Part shown: one piece after another, positions 25,458-37,520 of the stretch
How the letters are laid out: each line of letters begins with the position of its first letter
How positions within the stretch are numbered: the first letter of the stretch is position 1
Origin: Limnohabitans sp.
GTDB lineage: Bacteria > Pseudomonadota > Gammaproteobacteria > Burkholderiales > Burkholderiaceae_C
Length of the DNA: 64,000 nt
Assembly: GCF_023910625.1 (NCBI RefSeq)
Contig: NZ_JAAVVW010000003.1
Span: forward strand, 1,178,001 to 1,242,000
Direction: 5' to 3'
The notes under the pieces: model-generated
Told to the model about the DNA's origin: nothing
Seen by the model: the letters and a program-made list of their open reading frames with translations, nothing else
Database searches by the model: none
Made by a program: the position numbers and the translations under genes

Positions 25458-25886
25458 ACGCAAATCCTGTCGCAAACGCTGCGCCAACTCTTCAGGCTTC
25501 AAAGCCGTCCAATCCAGCGCGTGCATGGCGCACACGGTTTTCTTTACCGAGGCATCCAGGTGCCGGTTCAAATCGCCCAAAAAGGGGTTGGACACCACCA
25601 GCGCCAGCGCTTTCATGCGCTCGCCCAAAGCAGCTTGGCGCAAATGCCTGGCCAGTGTCTGGGCAAAGTCGTTGCGGTGGCGCTGCTGCAATTCGGTGTG
25701 AGGGGCCAAACCAGTGCGCCCATACTCCGAATGCCCCAGCGGTGCGCGCTCAGTGGCGCTGGCCTTCATGCGGACTGCAGGGTTGGCCCAGTTGGCCAAC
25801 TCGACCAAGGGTTCGGTCATCGAGCGTCGCTCCCACAGCCGGGCGTGCCCAGCGTTGGCCACCAAAATCCAGTGTTCTTGCAACAT
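25452..25886 (-). CDS. Host-attachment family protein (COG5622-like)
   Basis: A 144-residue small protein. The start HWILVANAGHARLWER and the body (VRMKASATERAPLGHSEYGR, HRNDFAQTLARHLRQAA, ALALVVSNPFLGDLNRHLD) match the family first named in plant-associated bacteria as required for attachment to host cells. The fold resembles ribosome-release-factor-like (baeRF) domains. There is no signal peptide, so it is cytosolic. The true role is unclear, and the name is by homology only. Confidence 0.82.
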   Translation of the reverse strand: MLQEHWILVANAGHARLWERRSMTEPLVELANWANPAVRMKASATERAPLGHSEYGRTGLAPHTELQQRHRNDFAQTLARHLRQAALGERMKALALVVSNPFLGDLNRHLDASVKKTVCAMHALDWTALKPEELAQRLRQDLRL

Positions 25887-26060
25887 GTCCCATCCTTATA
25901 AAAGCCCGGAAATATCCGATTTTCCGAACGCCAGGCGTGTGTAGCCATCCATCCAAGGGTCTGCACCTTTTGGCCTATGGTGCACCAGCGCACCGGCTGC
26001 ACTGCGCGGGGTTGACAGACATCAAAAGGCCAGCGGTCAAGGCGTGCGCCAATCGCTGAG

Positions 26061-26798
26061 ATGCCTGAAACACCCGTTCCTGCCGACTGCGTTTTCATGG
26101 CCCGCCAACTGAGCAAAGTGTATGGTGCGGGGCCCACGGCGGTGCATGCGCTGCGCGGGGTGGACCTGTGCATCGTGCAAGGCGAGCTGGTCGTGTTGCT
26201 GGGGGCCTCGGGCAGCGGCAAATCCACTTTGCTCAACATCTTGGGCGGACTAGACAGCGCCAGCTCGGGCACGGCGCAATGGTTCGAGCACGGCCAAGGG
26301 CACGAGCTGACCGGAGCCAGCGACGCGGAACTGACGCAGTACCGGCGCGAGCATGTGGGTTTTGTGTTTCAGTTCTACAACCTGATTCCCAGCCTGACGG
26401 CGCGTGAAAACGTGGCCCTCGTGACCGATATGGCCCGCGACCCGATGCCACCGCAAGAGGCCCTGGCACTGGTGGGGCTGGCGCATCGGCTGGACCATTT
26501 TGTGGCCCAACTGTCAGGCGGTGAACAGCAGCGTGTGGCGATTGCACGGGCCATAGCCAAAAGGCCGCAGGTGTTGCTGTGCGACGAACCCACCGGCGCC
26601 CTGGACTGCGCCACTGGCATCGTGGTGTTGCAAGCCATTGAGAAAGTCAACCGCGAGCTGGGCACCACCACCGTGGTCATCACCCACAACGCCCCGATTG
26701 CCAACATGGCCGACCGGGTGATGCGCATGGCCGATGGCCGCATCGCAGGCATCGAGCGCAACCCCCACAAAGTGGCGGCGGCCACACTGCACTGGTAG
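26061..26798 (+). CDS. ABC transporter ATP-binding protein (LolD/MacB type)
   Basis: A 245-residue ATPase. Walker A is [19 protein letters not shown] (about residues 50-68), the signature is [17 protein letters not shown] and Walker B is [16 protein letters not shown]. The Q-loop reads [15 protein letters not shown]. It is the first gene of an operon with an FtsX-type permease and an HlyD-type protein, as in macrolide or peptide efflux and DevBCA-like exporters. Eight bases separate it from the permease. Confidence 0.93.
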   Translation: MPETPVPADCVFMARQLSKVYGAGPTAVHALRGVDLCIVQGELVVLLGASGSGKSTLLNILGGLDSASSGTAQWFEHGQGHELTGASDAELTQYRREHVGFVFQFYNLIPSLTARENVALVTDMARDPMPPQEALALVGLAHRLDHFVAQLSGGEQQRVAIARAIAKRPQVLLCDEPTGALDCATGIVVLQAIEKVNRELGTTTVVITHNAPIANMADRVMRMADGRIAGIERNPHKVAAATLHW

Positions 26799-26805
26799 GC
26801 ACCCC

Positions 26806-29187
26806 ATGCGCGCCCTGAACACCAAACTCTGGCGCGACCTGCACAGACTGTGGGCGCAAGTACTGACCATTGCCGTGGTGGTGGCCATTGGGGTGGCCGG
26901 TTTTGTGGGGATGTTTTCGGTACACGCCTCGCTGAAGGAGGCCCGAGACAACTTTTACCGTGACAACCACATGGCCGATGTATTCATCCGCGTGCAGCGC
27001 GCCCCGCTGCAACTGCAAGGGCGCTTGCGGGCCGTGCCGGGGGTGGCCGACATCCAACTGAACGTGGTGCATGACGCCCAACTGGCCCTGCCCGACGCGC
27101 AAGCCCCCGTCACGGCGCGCTTTGTGGGCCTGGAACTGGCACGTGTGCAAGCCCAAAGCCAGGGCCTGAACGCCCTGAGCTTGCGCAGTGGCCGCTGGCC
27201 CGAACCCGGTCGCTTGCTGGAAGCCGTGGTCAACGAGCGCTTTGCGCAGGCGCGCCAAATGCGGCTCGGTGACCGGGTACAGACCCTCCTGAATGGCCAA
27301 CTGCAAACCGTGCATCTGGTGGGCACAGTGATATCACCCGAGTATGTGTTTGCCTCGCGCGGGGGCGCGCCTGACGACAAGGGCTTTGGCGTATGGTGGA
27401 TCGACCACCAGCGCATGGCCCAGGTGTTTGATATGCAAGGCGCGTTCAACCAGGCATTCTTCCGCTTGGACGAGCGTGCACCCAGTCCGGCGACCCTGGC
27501 GCACACCCTCGCACAGATCGACGCCTTACTCGGGCCTTACGGCACACGTGGGGCCATGCGTCAAGACCAACAAATTTCTGCCCGGATCGTCAACGACGAG
27601 TTGTCGCAAATGCAAGTCATGGGCACCGTGCTGCCCGCGATTTTTTTGGCGGTGTCGGTGTTCATCCTGAACGGCGTCATTGGACGCCAAGTGGCCACGC
27701 AGCGCCACCCGATTGCGGCACTCAAAGCGCTGGGCTATCCGGACAGCCGCATCGCCTGGCACTACATGGGGCTGGCCCTGGCCATCGCAGGCCTGGGTCT
27801 GCTGGCGGGGCTGGCGCTGAGCCAATGGATCGGACGTACCATGCTGGGCCTGTATAGCGAGAGCTTTCGCTTTGAGCGTCTGGACTACGCCACCACCCCC
27901 TGGCTGGTGTTGGCTTCGGTGGCGCTGGTGATGGCAGCCGCCGCCGCAGGCACTTGGCGGTCCATCGAGGCGGTGGTGCGCCTGCGCCCTGCCGTGGCCA
28001 TGCAAGCGCCGCTGCCTGCGCACCAACAGCGCAGCCTGCTGGAACGCATGGGACTGAGCCGCCATGTGCCCACCGCGACCTTGATGGCGATGCGCCACCT
28101 GCAAAACAGCCCCTGGCGCGCCCTGTTCACGGTCACCGGCATCGCGCTGGCGGTGGCTTTGCAAATCTCGGGGGCCTTCTGGCTGGACGCGGTGGCACAC
28201 ATCATGGATGTGCAATACCGGCAAGTGCAGCGTGGCGATGTGGTGGTTTATTTTCAGCACGAGCTCAGGCCCTCGGTGCAGCAAGACCTGCAGCGCTTAC
28301 CGGGCGTGCTGCATGCCGAAGCGCAACGCACGAGCTCGGTTCGCCTGCACCGGGCCGGCCAAAACGACGAAGGCATGATGCTCGGGCTGCCCCAAGGCGC
28401 GCGTTTGATGCGTGCCATCGACACCGAGCAAGGCCCCCTGACAATGCCGCCGCAAGGGCTGGTGCTGTCTGCCCTGTTGGCACAGCGACTCGGCGCGCAA
28501 GTGGGCGAACGGGTCGAGGTGGAATTCTTGACGGGCCGACAACAACGCGCCAGCGTCGAAGTGGTGGGCATTGTGCGCACCCTGATCGGCAAGCAAGCTT
28601 TCATGGACCTGGACGCCATGCACCGTCTGACCCGCGAAGGTGCGGGTGTGACCGAAGCGAGCTTGCAGGTGGACCCCCTGGCCATGCCCGCGTTTTGGCA
28701 AGCGGTCAAGGGAGCCCCGGTCATCGTCGCGGTGCTCGACAAGGCCTCGTCGCTGGCCGGTTTTCAGGAAACCACCTCACGCAACATGGGCGTGTTCAGC
28801 GCCATCCTGACCCTGTTTGCCGTGGCCATGGCGGTGGGCATCGTGTACAACGCGGCGCGCATCAGCCTGTCCGAGCGCGCCTGGGAACTGGCCAGCTTGC
28901 GCGTGCTGGGCATGACGCGGGCAGAAGTCTCGGTTTTGCTGCTGGGGCCGCTGGGAGCCGAACTGCTGCTGGCCTTGCCGCTGGGTGCAGCAGGCGGCTG
29001 GGCGCTGGCCTCGTGGCTGATGCAACTGATGTCCTCCGAGAACATCGATTTTCCTGTGGTCATTGCCCCGCCCACCTATGGCTGGGCCGTCCTCATCGTA
29101 CTGGCCGCCGGCTTGCTCAGCGCGCTTTTGGTGCGCCGCCAGATTGACCAACTGGACTTGGTCGCCGTTTTGAAAGTCAGAGAATGA
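26806..29187 (+). CDS. FtsX-like ABC permease
   Basis: A 793-residue permease with two FtsX domains, so one chain may supply both halves of the transmembrane channel. The N-terminal helix (TIAVVVAIGVAGFVGMFSVH) leads to a large periplasmic segment, followed by TM helices around residues 280-400. A second periplasmic domain and the last three helices (about 670-785) follow. The ATG at 26,806 was chosen because it follows directly on the ATPase stop. Its stop overlaps the next start (ATGA). The substrate is unknown. Confidence 0.9.
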   Translation: MRALNTKLWRDLHRLWAQVLTIAVVVAIGVAGFVGMFSVHASLKEARDNFYRDNHMADVFIRVQRAPLQLQGRLRAVPGVADIQLNVVHDAQLALPDAQAPVTARFVGLELARVQAQSQGLNALSLRSGRWPEPGRLLEAVVNERFAQARQMRLGDRVQTLLNGQLQTVHLVGTVISPEYVFASRGGAPDDKGFGVWWIDHQRMAQVFDMQGAFNQAFFRLDERAPSPATLAHTLAQIDALLGPYGTRGAMRQDQQISARIVNDELSQMQVMGTVLPAIFLAVSVFILNGVIGRQVATQRHPIAALKALGYPDSRIAWHYMGLALAIAGLGLLAGLALSQWIGRTMLGLYSESFRFERLDYATTPWLVLASVALVMAAAAAGTWRSIEAVVRLRPAVAMQAPLPAHQQRSLLERMGLSRHVPTATLMAMRHLQNSPWRALFTVTGIALAVALQISGAFWLDAVAHIMDVQYRQVQRGDVVVYFQHELRPSVQQDLQRLPGVLHAEAQRTSSVRLHRAGQNDEGMMLGLPQGARLMRAIDTEQGPLTMPPQGLVLSALLAQRLGAQVGERVEVEFLTGRQQRASVEVVGIVRTLIGKQAFMDLDAMHRLTREGAGVTEASLQVDPLAMPAFWQAVKGAPVIVAVLDKASSLAGFQETTSRNMGVFSAILTLFAVAMAVGIVYNAARISLSERAWELASLRVLGMTRAEVSVLLLGPLGAELLLALPLGAAGGWALASWLMQLMSSENIDFPVVIAPPTYGWAVLIVLAAGLLSALLVRRQIDQLDLVAVLKVRE

Positions 29188-30458
29188 ACGACAAGCACCC
29201 CACACCCCTTTCCATCCCGGACACACCTGCCGAGCGTGCATACCGCCCCCACTGGCAGTGGCTGGTCTGGGCACTCGCGGGCTTGGGCGCGGCCACTGGT
29301 CTGTGGTGGGCCTTTGCGCCGCGTCCGGTGAATGTGGATCTGGCAGCGGTCACCGTAGGTCTCTTTGAGCAAAGCATCGAAGAAGACGGCCAGCTGCGCC
29401 TGAAACAACGCTACCTTGTCACCGCACCCCTGGCTGGCCACCTGCAACGGTCAGACCTGCAAGTCGGTGACCCGGTGCAAGCGCACCAAACGGTGGCCTG
29501 GCTGGCCCCCGTGACCTCACCCATGATCGACCCCCGACAGCAAACGGTCTTGCGCCAGCGTGTGGGCCGTGACCAAGCCACACAGGAGGCCGCCAGCGCC
29601 CGAGTGCAGCAACTGCAAACCGCGCTTGACCAAGCCCGCCTGCAAACCCAAAGGACCGCGCAATTGGCGCAGCAAAATTTCATGGCCCAGGCCGCGCTGG
29701 ACCAGGCACAACTGTCCGAGCGCGCCGCCGAACAAGCGCTGCAAGCCGGGCTGGCCGAGCTGCTTGCGACCCGGTTCAGTCTGGCCGAATCCCAGGCGGC
29801 GCTGCACCCGAGCGCTGCCACACCAGCCCCTCCTGCCCCAGCCACCCGTCCCGATCTGCTGGCCATTACCAGCCCTGTGAACGGCCAGGTGCTGCAGATT
29901 CACCAAAGCAGCGCCGGACCCGTGACCGCTGGGCAAGCTTTGCTGACTTTGGGCGACCTGCGCTCGCTGGAGGCGGTGATCGATGTGCTGTCTGCAGACG
30001 CCCGGCAGATCCCCGTGGGTGCCCCCGTGAGCCTCTCACTGAGCGCACAGGATGTGCCACTGCAGGGCCACGTCAGACACATCGAGCCCATCGCTTTCAC
30101 CAAAATTTCGGCCCTGGGCATCGAAGAGCAACGCGTGAACGTACGGGTGGACCTGCTGCCCACCCCCGAAGCCTCTGCACCTGGCCTGGGTGACGGCTTT
30201 CGGGTCGATGCCCGCATCGTGAGTGCACGCACCGAGCAAGCCCTGCGCGTGCCTACCGCAGCCTTGGTGCGCGACGGCAGCCAGTGGCGGGTTTGGCTGT
30301 TTGACCAGGGCCGAGCCCGTGCCCGCCAAGTGGTGCTCAAAGACCGCAACGCCGAACACGCCTGGATCGAAACCGGCACCCTGCAGGCGGGCAACCAAGT
30401 GGTGCTCTACCCTGCCCCGCTGCGCGAAGGTCAACGCATCCAAAAGCGCAGCCCCTAG
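29184..30458 (+). CDS. HlyD-like periplasmic adaptor of the ABC exporter
   Basis: A 424-residue membrane fusion protein. One N-terminal helix (LVWALAGLGAATGLWWAFA) is followed by a lipoyl half, a coiled-coil segment (about residues 105-195), a second lipoyl half (ITSPVNGQVLQIHQSSAGP) and beta-barrel domains. It lies after the ATPase and FtsX permease with coupled translation, so it probably forms a tripartite export system. A TolC-type outer channel could be supplied by the gene at 11,575. Confidence 0.9.
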   Translation: MNDKHPTPLSIPDTPAERAYRPHWQWLVWALAGLGAATGLWWAFAPRPVNVDLAAVTVGLFEQSIEEDGQLRLKQRYLVTAPLAGHLQRSDLQVGDPVQAHQTVAWLAPVTSPMIDPRQQTVLRQRVGRDQATQEAASARVQQLQTALDQARLQTQRTAQLAQQNFMAQAALDQAQLSERAAEQALQAGLAELLATRFSLAESQAALHPSAATPAPPAPATRPDLLAITSPVNGQVLQIHQSSAGPVTAGQALLTLGDLRSLEAVIDVLSADARQIPVGAPVSLSLSAQDVPLQGHVRHIEPIAFTKISALGIEEQRVNVRVDLLPTPEASAPGLGDGFRVDARIVSARTEQALRVPTAALVRDGSQWRVWLFDQGRARARQVVLKDRNAEHAWIETGTLQAGNQVVLYPAPLREGQRIQKRSP

Positions 30459-30500
30459 GCCCCCCACGTCTTCCTGACGGATCGGAGTCCGACGACACGG

Positions 30501-31973
30501 TCAGTGACTCACATGCACCTGGGGCACACGATCCGCGTGCCACTGACCACCCAAGGCACGTTCGACCTGCGCGGCCAGTTGCAGCAGCAAGCCATCGTTG
30601 GCTTGGCAGGCCTGGGCCTGGATACCCAAGGGCAAACCATTGTCTTGCCAGGCCATCGGCATGGAGATGCCCGGCATGCCACACAAATTGGTCAAAGGGG
30701 TATAAGCAAAGTTGCACCACAGGTGATGGAACCAATCGAGCACCGAAGAGTTGTCGCTGGTTGTCAAATATTCCACCGTGCCGATTTTGGGCGTGGGCAA
30801 GGCGGTGATGGGCGTCAGGATGATGTCCCAGTCCTCAAAGAACCGACCAAACGATCGCGAAGTATTGTTAAACACCGCCTGCATCCGGGCTCGATCGGCA
30901 TAGCTGGTTTTCAGGCCCGCCTCCCAAATCTTGATGTTGATGGGCTCCACCAGATCGGGCAAGGGCCTGACCAGGCCCCTGGGGGTCAGCAAGTTGGAGA
31001 TGGTTTGCGCGAAGTTGCTGATGTAGCACGTCGTCTGCGCCTCAAACGCGGCCCGAAAATCCACCTCGGGCAAGGCCCACTCCACCTCATGGCCCAGCCC
31101 CTCCAAAAAGCGCCCCACCCGCTCCAGCTCGGCCACAAAATGCGGCGCGGCCCGAAAGTCACCCCACTCGTGCGACAAGGCAATGCGCAGGCGTCCCGGA
31201 TCGCGTTCGATGAGTCGGCTGTAAGGCTCGGACGGCATCCAGTAGGGCATGAACTCGCCCGGCGCACCGCCCCGACAATGGTCCACAAAAGCGGCCGTGT
31301 CCCGCACCGTGCGGCTTTGGCAGCCCTGGGTCGAAACCAGACCGGTCAAATCTGAAGCTGCAGGCGCGATCGAAAAAACACCCCGCGAAGGCTTGAGGCC
31401 AATGTTGCCGTTGGTGCCCGCCGGGATGCGGATCGAGCCGCCTCCGTCGGTGGCGTGCGACAGCGGCAGCACGCCGGCAGCCAGCGCCACCGCCGTGCCC
31501 GCCGAAGACCCATAGCTGGTGTACGCCGGGTTCCAGGGGTTGCGCGTGACATAAACCGCAGGGTTTTCGGCCGAGCTGCAGACGCCAAACTCGGGTGTGG
31601 TGGTGCGGCCCATGAGGTTCAGGCCCGCCTGGCGCATCTTGCTGGTGAGGAAGGTGTCAGCGCTGGCCCGGTTGCCGCGCATCATCAAGGACCCCATCTC
31701 TTGCAAGCGCCCCTTCATCGTGGGCCCCAGGTCCTTCATGAAAAACGGCACGCCTGCAAAAGGACCGTCCAGGTTCAAGCCGTCCTTGAGCGGGTCGGCC
31801 ACCACATCGTCAAACACCTCGACCACCGCGTGCACCGCCGGGTTGATTTTGGCCACCCCGGCTGCGGCCTGTGCGGCCAGTTCAGCCGACGTCACATCGC
31901 CACGGCGCACCCGCTCGGCCAAAGCCACCGCATCGTGCTGCACCCACTCTTGCCAAGTCATTGCCAAAGTCAT
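30501..31973 (-). CDS. Amidase signature-family hydrolase
   Basis: A 490-residue amidase of the Ser-cis-Ser-Lys class. The Lys is in GVPFFMKDLGPTMKG, the cis-Ser in YGSSAGTAVALAAGVL and the nucleophile Ser in TDGGGSIRIPAGTNGNIGLK. The rest runs to a family-type C-terminus with PLTNLCGMPGISMPM. The start ATG at 31,973 (MTLAMTWQEWVQHDA) was preferred over longer reads. It resembles 6-aminohexanoate-cyclic-dimer hydrolase or GatA-like enzymes. The substrate is unknown. The tmRNA terminator lies just upstream of it. Confidence 0.9.
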   Translation of the reverse strand: MTLAMTWQEWVQHDAVALAERVRRGDVTSAELAAQAAAGVAKINPAVHAVVEVFDDVVADPLKDGLNLDGPFAGVPFFMKDLGPTMKGRLQEMGSLMMRGNRASADTFLTSKMRQAGLNLMGRTTTPEFGVCSSAENPAVYVTRNPWNPAYTSYGSSAGTAVALAAGVLPLSHATDGGGSIRIPAGTNGNIGLKPSRGVFSIAPAASDLTGLVSTQGCQSRTVRDTAAFVDHCRGGAPGEFMPYWMPSEPYSRLIERDPGRLRIALSHEWGDFRAAPHFVAELERVGRFLEGLGHEVEWALPEVDFRAAFEAQTTCYISNFAQTISNLLTPRGLVRPLPDLVEPINIKIWEAGLKTSYADRARMQAVFNNTSRSFGRFFEDWDIILTPITALPTPKIGTVEYLTTSDNSSVLDWFHHLWCNFAYTPLTNLCGMPGISMPMAWQDNGLPLGIQAQACQANDGLLLQLAAQVERALGGQWHADRVPQVHVSH

Positions 31974-32007
31974 CGCCGTTCTCCAAGTCGGATGGGCCCA
32001 TTCAGCC

Positions 32008-32040
32008 AAAAAAAAGCCAACCGGTTGAGGTTGGCTTTTT
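32008..32040 (-). terminator. Rho-independent terminator of tmRNA
   Basis: On the minus strand the stem AAAAAGCCAACC / GGTTGGCTTTTT has a six-base loop and ends in a run of T. It lies directly after the tmRNA 3' end and before the amidase gene. Confidence 0.9.
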
Positions 32041-32046
32041 AAGGTT

Positions 32047-32435
32047 TGGTGGAGCTGGGGGGATTTGAACCCCCGTCCATAAGTCTTTTTCGTACAGTTC
32101 TACATGTGTAGTCGTCTGATTTGAGTCTCGCCAAATGAACCGCGCAGCGACACGCTGAACACCCAGCCAGCACCCTTTTTTCTCACACCACCCCAAGGTA
32201 CCCGAGGTGATGCCAGCCCATATGTTTTACCTTGCAGCTAGGACTTTGAGGGGTTTAACCCCCTCATCACCCTAACCCAGCCTATCGGCCAACTGTTGCA
32301 AGGCTCACCGGATTAAGCGGCGAGTGCGAAACGTTCGTCGTTTGCAGTTAGTTTTTTTTCCGAAGATTAACGAGGATCAGAACCTCGACATGCCCTGCCA
32401 CGCGTCCGAACCCATGTCGAAACCAGTGCAGCCCC
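32047..32435 (-). ncRNA. ssrA: Transfer-messenger RNA (tmRNA)
   Basis: A 389-base tmRNA that frees stalled ribosomes and adds a degradation tag. The 5' end GGGGCTG pairs with CAGCTCC, followed by ACCA at the 3' end. The T arm contains GGTTCAAATCC. The tag frame lies at 32,313-32,345 and encodes ANDERFALAA followed by TAA, the form expected in Burkholderiales. Structured pseudoknot segments fill the rest. A TAAAAT -10 element (32,446-32,451, minus strand) and TTGCAA 15 bases further up (32,467-32,472) probably form its promoter inside the gph 3' end. Confidence 0.97.
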
Positions 32436-32448
32436 TGAGGGACCTATT

Positions 32449-33114
32449 TTAGGCGCTCTTGAGGAATTGCAAGAGGTCCATCGGTGAATCGATGTGCAAA
32501 TGGGCATTCCAGCGCGAAATATCGCTCTGTTGGCCCAAATAACCGTAGGTGGCAGCCACCGTGCCCATGCCTGCGGCCAGGCCTGCAACGATGTCGCGCT
32601 CGTCGTCGCCCACGTACACACAACGCGCCGGGTCGATGGCCAAACGCCGTGCGGCCTCAAACAAAGGCTCAGGGTGCGGTTTGGCGTGGGGGGTGGTGTT
32701 GCCGCTGACGATGGCGCCGGCTGAGGCAAACAAAGGCATGGCCGCGGTCAGCGGGTCGGTGAATCGGCTGGATTTGTTGGTGACCACGCCCCAAGGCAGC
32801 CCCAAGGCCACCAGGCGCTCGATCATGTCCACCACGCCGTCGAAGATGCGGGTGCGTTCGGTCATGCAGTTTTCGTAGGTGACGAAAAACTCTTCTTTCA
32901 TCGCCTCGAAGTCGGGGTGCTCGGGTGTCATGCCAAAGGCAAGGCCCAGCATGCCACGGGCTCCAGCACCGGCCATGGGCCGGTAGTGCTCAAGCGGAAG
33001 AGACGACAAACCGCGTGCCACACGCATTTGGTCCACTGCGGCGCCCAGATCAGGCGCGCTGTCGATGAGGGTGCCGTCCAGGTCAAACAAGACGGCTTGT
33101 GCGCTTTGGAACAT
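32449..33114 (-). CDS. gph: Phosphoglycolate phosphatase (HAD family)
   Basis: A 221-residue haloacid dehalogenase-type phosphatase. The nucleophile motif is VLFDLDGTLIDSAPDLGAAV at the N-terminus, followed by motif II in GVVTNKSS and motif IV in CVYVGDDERDIVAGLAAGM. It dephosphorylates 2-phosphoglycolate and sits directly after ubiG, with two bases between them. This ubiG-gph order is common in proteobacteria. The start at 33,114 fits the HAD motif position. Some members act on other sugar phosphates, including N-acetylmuramic acid 6-phosphate. Confidence 0.9.
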   Translation of the reverse strand: MFQSAQAVLFDLDGTLIDSAPDLGAAVDQMRVARGLSSLPLEHYRPMAGAGARGMLGLAFGMTPEHPDFEAMKEEFFVTYENCMTERTRIFDGVVDMIERLVALGLPWGVVTNKSSRFTDPLTAAMPLFASAGAIVSGNTTPHAKPHPEPLFEAARRLAIDPARCVYVGDDERDIVAGLAAGMGTVAATYGYLGQQSDISRWNAHLHIDSPMDLLQFLKSA

Positions 33115-33116
33115 GG

Positions 33117-33827
33117 TCAGGCTTTCCGGCAGGCCAGCAAATAGTTCACGCTGGTGTCTTGGCTCAGCCAATAGCGCTTGGTGAAGGGGTTGTATTCCAT
33201 GCCCTTGAAGCCTTGGGCGTCCAGCCCGGCTTCGCGTGCCCAGGCAGTTAATTCGCTGGGCTTGATCAGGCGGGCAAATTCGTGTGTGCCTTTGGGCAAC
33301 AAATTGAGGATGTATTCGGCCCCGACGATGGCAAACAAAAAGGACTTGGGGTTGCGGTTGAGCGTCGAAAAGAACACCCAGCCGCCAGGCTTGACCATTT
33401 GGGCGCAGGCTTTGACGACTGCCGAGGGGTCAGGAACGTGTTCGAGCATTTCCATGCAGGTGACCACGTCAAACTGCGCGGGCTGCTCGGCGGCCAGAGC
33501 TTCAGCGCTGGATTCGCGGTATTGCACACCCTGGGTGCCCGCTTCGAGTGCGTGCAGCTGGGCCACTTTGAGAGATTTGGTGGCCAGGTCAATGCCGAGC
33601 ACCTGGGCGCCTTTGCGGGCCATGGCATCGGCCAAAATGCCGCCACCGCAGCCGACGTCCACCACATTCAAACCGTTCAAGGGTACCAAGCCGTTGATCC
33701 ACTCGAGGCGCAGCGGGTTGATCTGGTGCAGGGGGCGGAATTCGCTTTCGGGGTCCCACCAACGGTGTGCCAGGTCAGAAAACTTGGCCAGTTCGGCCGG
33801 ATCGACGTTGGAATTGCTTGTATTCAT
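33117..33827 (-). CDS. ubiG: Ubiquinone biosynthesis O-methyltransferase
   Basis: A 236-residue SAM-dependent enzyme that carries out both O-methylations of ubiquinone. The signature segments are [48 protein letters not shown] (SAM site, about residues 55-74), [17 protein letters not shown] and [11 protein letters not shown]. The ATG at 33,827 was chosen because it starts [20 protein letters not shown]. It is followed at once by gph. Confidence 0.95.
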   Translation of the reverse strand: MNTSNSNVDPAELAKFSDLAHRWWDPESEFRPLHQINPLRLEWINGLVPLNGLNVVDVGCGGGILADAMARKGAQVLGIDLATKSLKVAQLHALEAGTQGVQYRESSAEALAAEQPAQFDVVTCMEMLEHVPDPSAVVKACAQMVKPGGWVFFSTLNRNPKSFLFAIVGAEYILNLLPKGTHEFARLIKPSELTAWAREAGLDAQGFKGMEYNPFTKRYWLSQDTSVNYLLACRKA

Positions 33828-33873
33828 GGGGTCAGATTGTCGGTGAACAGGCACCGGGCAAGAACGACAGACG

Positions 33874-33902
33874 AAAAAAAGCCCCATTGCTGGGGCTTTT
33901 TT
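33874..33902 (-). terminator. Terminator between ompA and ubiG
   Basis: The stem AAAAAAGCCCC / GGGGCTTTTTT with a six-base loop lies between ompA and ubiG, both on the minus strand. It has A and T runs on both sides and should stop the ompA transcript. Confidence 0.88.
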
Positions 33903-33918
33903 CGGGTCCGGTGAGGGA

Positions 33919-34587
33919 TCAGCGGTTAGGGCGTGTGCCGACCACTTCGATTTCAACGCGGCGGTTCTTGGAACGGCCAGCAGCAGTCTTGTTGTCAGCA
34001 ACGGCTTGCTTCTCGCCCTTGCCTTCGGTGTAGACGCGGTTCTTTTCGATGCCCTTGGTCACCAAGTAAGCCTTGACAGCGTCAGCACGCTTGACCGACA
34101 GCTTCTGGTTGTAAGCATCAGAGCCCACGGAGTCGGTGTGACCCACGGCGATGATGACTTCCAGGTTGATGCCCTTGACTTTAGCGATCAGGTCATCCAA
34201 CTTGGCTTTGCCTTCGGCTTTGAGCACTGACTTGTCGAAGTCAAAGAAAGCATCGGCTGCGTAAGTGACTTTGGTGGCAGCTGCTGGCGGCAATGCTGGT
34301 GCAGCCGGGGCAGCAGGTGCAGCTGGACGAGGCGCAGCCGCTGGTGCTGGTGCTGGTGCTGGTGCTGGTGCTGGTGCAGCGGCCTTGGGGGCAACGATGG
34401 CACCGTCACAACCGGCACCAGCAGTAGCAGGTGTCCAGTTGGCATTGCGCCAGCACAGTTCGTTGGTGCCGTTTTTCCAAACCAGGTCACCAGTCCCATT
34501 GCGCCAGTTGTCAACAGTTTGTGCGCCAGCGGCGGTTGCGAGAGCTGCGGAGGCCAACAACATCGCCACTTTGTTCAGTTTCTTCAT
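33919..34587 (-). CDS. ompA: OmpA-family outer-membrane protein
   Basis: A 222-residue protein with a signal peptide (about residues 1-22, ending AAGA). A short Trp- and Cys-containing region ([15 protein letters not shown]) is followed by an Ala/Pro-rich linker and a C-terminal peptidoglycan-binding OmpA domain ([60 protein letters not shown]). This short form without a large beta-barrel is typical of Burkholderiales. The linker is encoded by a perfect hexamer repeat. It is divergent from gyrA and ended by a terminator. Confidence 0.92.
   Translation of the reverse strand: MKKLNKVAMLLASAALATAAGAQTVDNWRNGTGDLVWKNGTNELCWRNANWTPATAGAGCDGAIVAPKAAAPAPAPAPAPAPAAAPRPAAPAAPAAPALPPAAATKVTYAADAFFDFDKSVLKAEGKAKLDDLIAKVKGINLEVIIAVGHTDSVGSDAYNQKLSVKRADAVKAYLVTKGIEKNRVYTEGKGEKQAVADNKTAAGRSKNRRVEIEVVGTRPNR
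34340..34375. repeat. Six perfect GCTGGT hexamers inside ompA
   Basis: GCTGGT (ACCAGC on the coding strand) is repeated six times without error. It encodes alternating Ala and Pro residues in the linker of the OmpA-like protein. The repeat unit is six bases, so slippage would change linker length by two residues and keep the frame. Confidence 0.85.
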
Positions 34588-34817
34588 GGTCTTCCTCTTG
34601 AGGGATAAAGCCGCAGACTCGCTGCGTAAAAATGACGCATCAGATGACCGTCATCTGCTGCGTTGAGATTTATTGTGCCATAGACCGTGCACCCGTCTGT
34701 CAATTGCAGGACGGACTGCAAGGCTGTCTTTCAAATGCCTCACAAATGTTGCATGGACGCCACAATGGCTTGCAACTAAAATGACAATTTTCCACCGCGC
34801 CACTCCACTCCTTGTAT

Positions 34818-37517
<2,700 letters not shown>

Positions 37518-37520
37518 GTG

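Noticed and set aside
30459..30500. Terminator after the ABC export operon
   Set aside because: The short gap has no stable stem followed by T.
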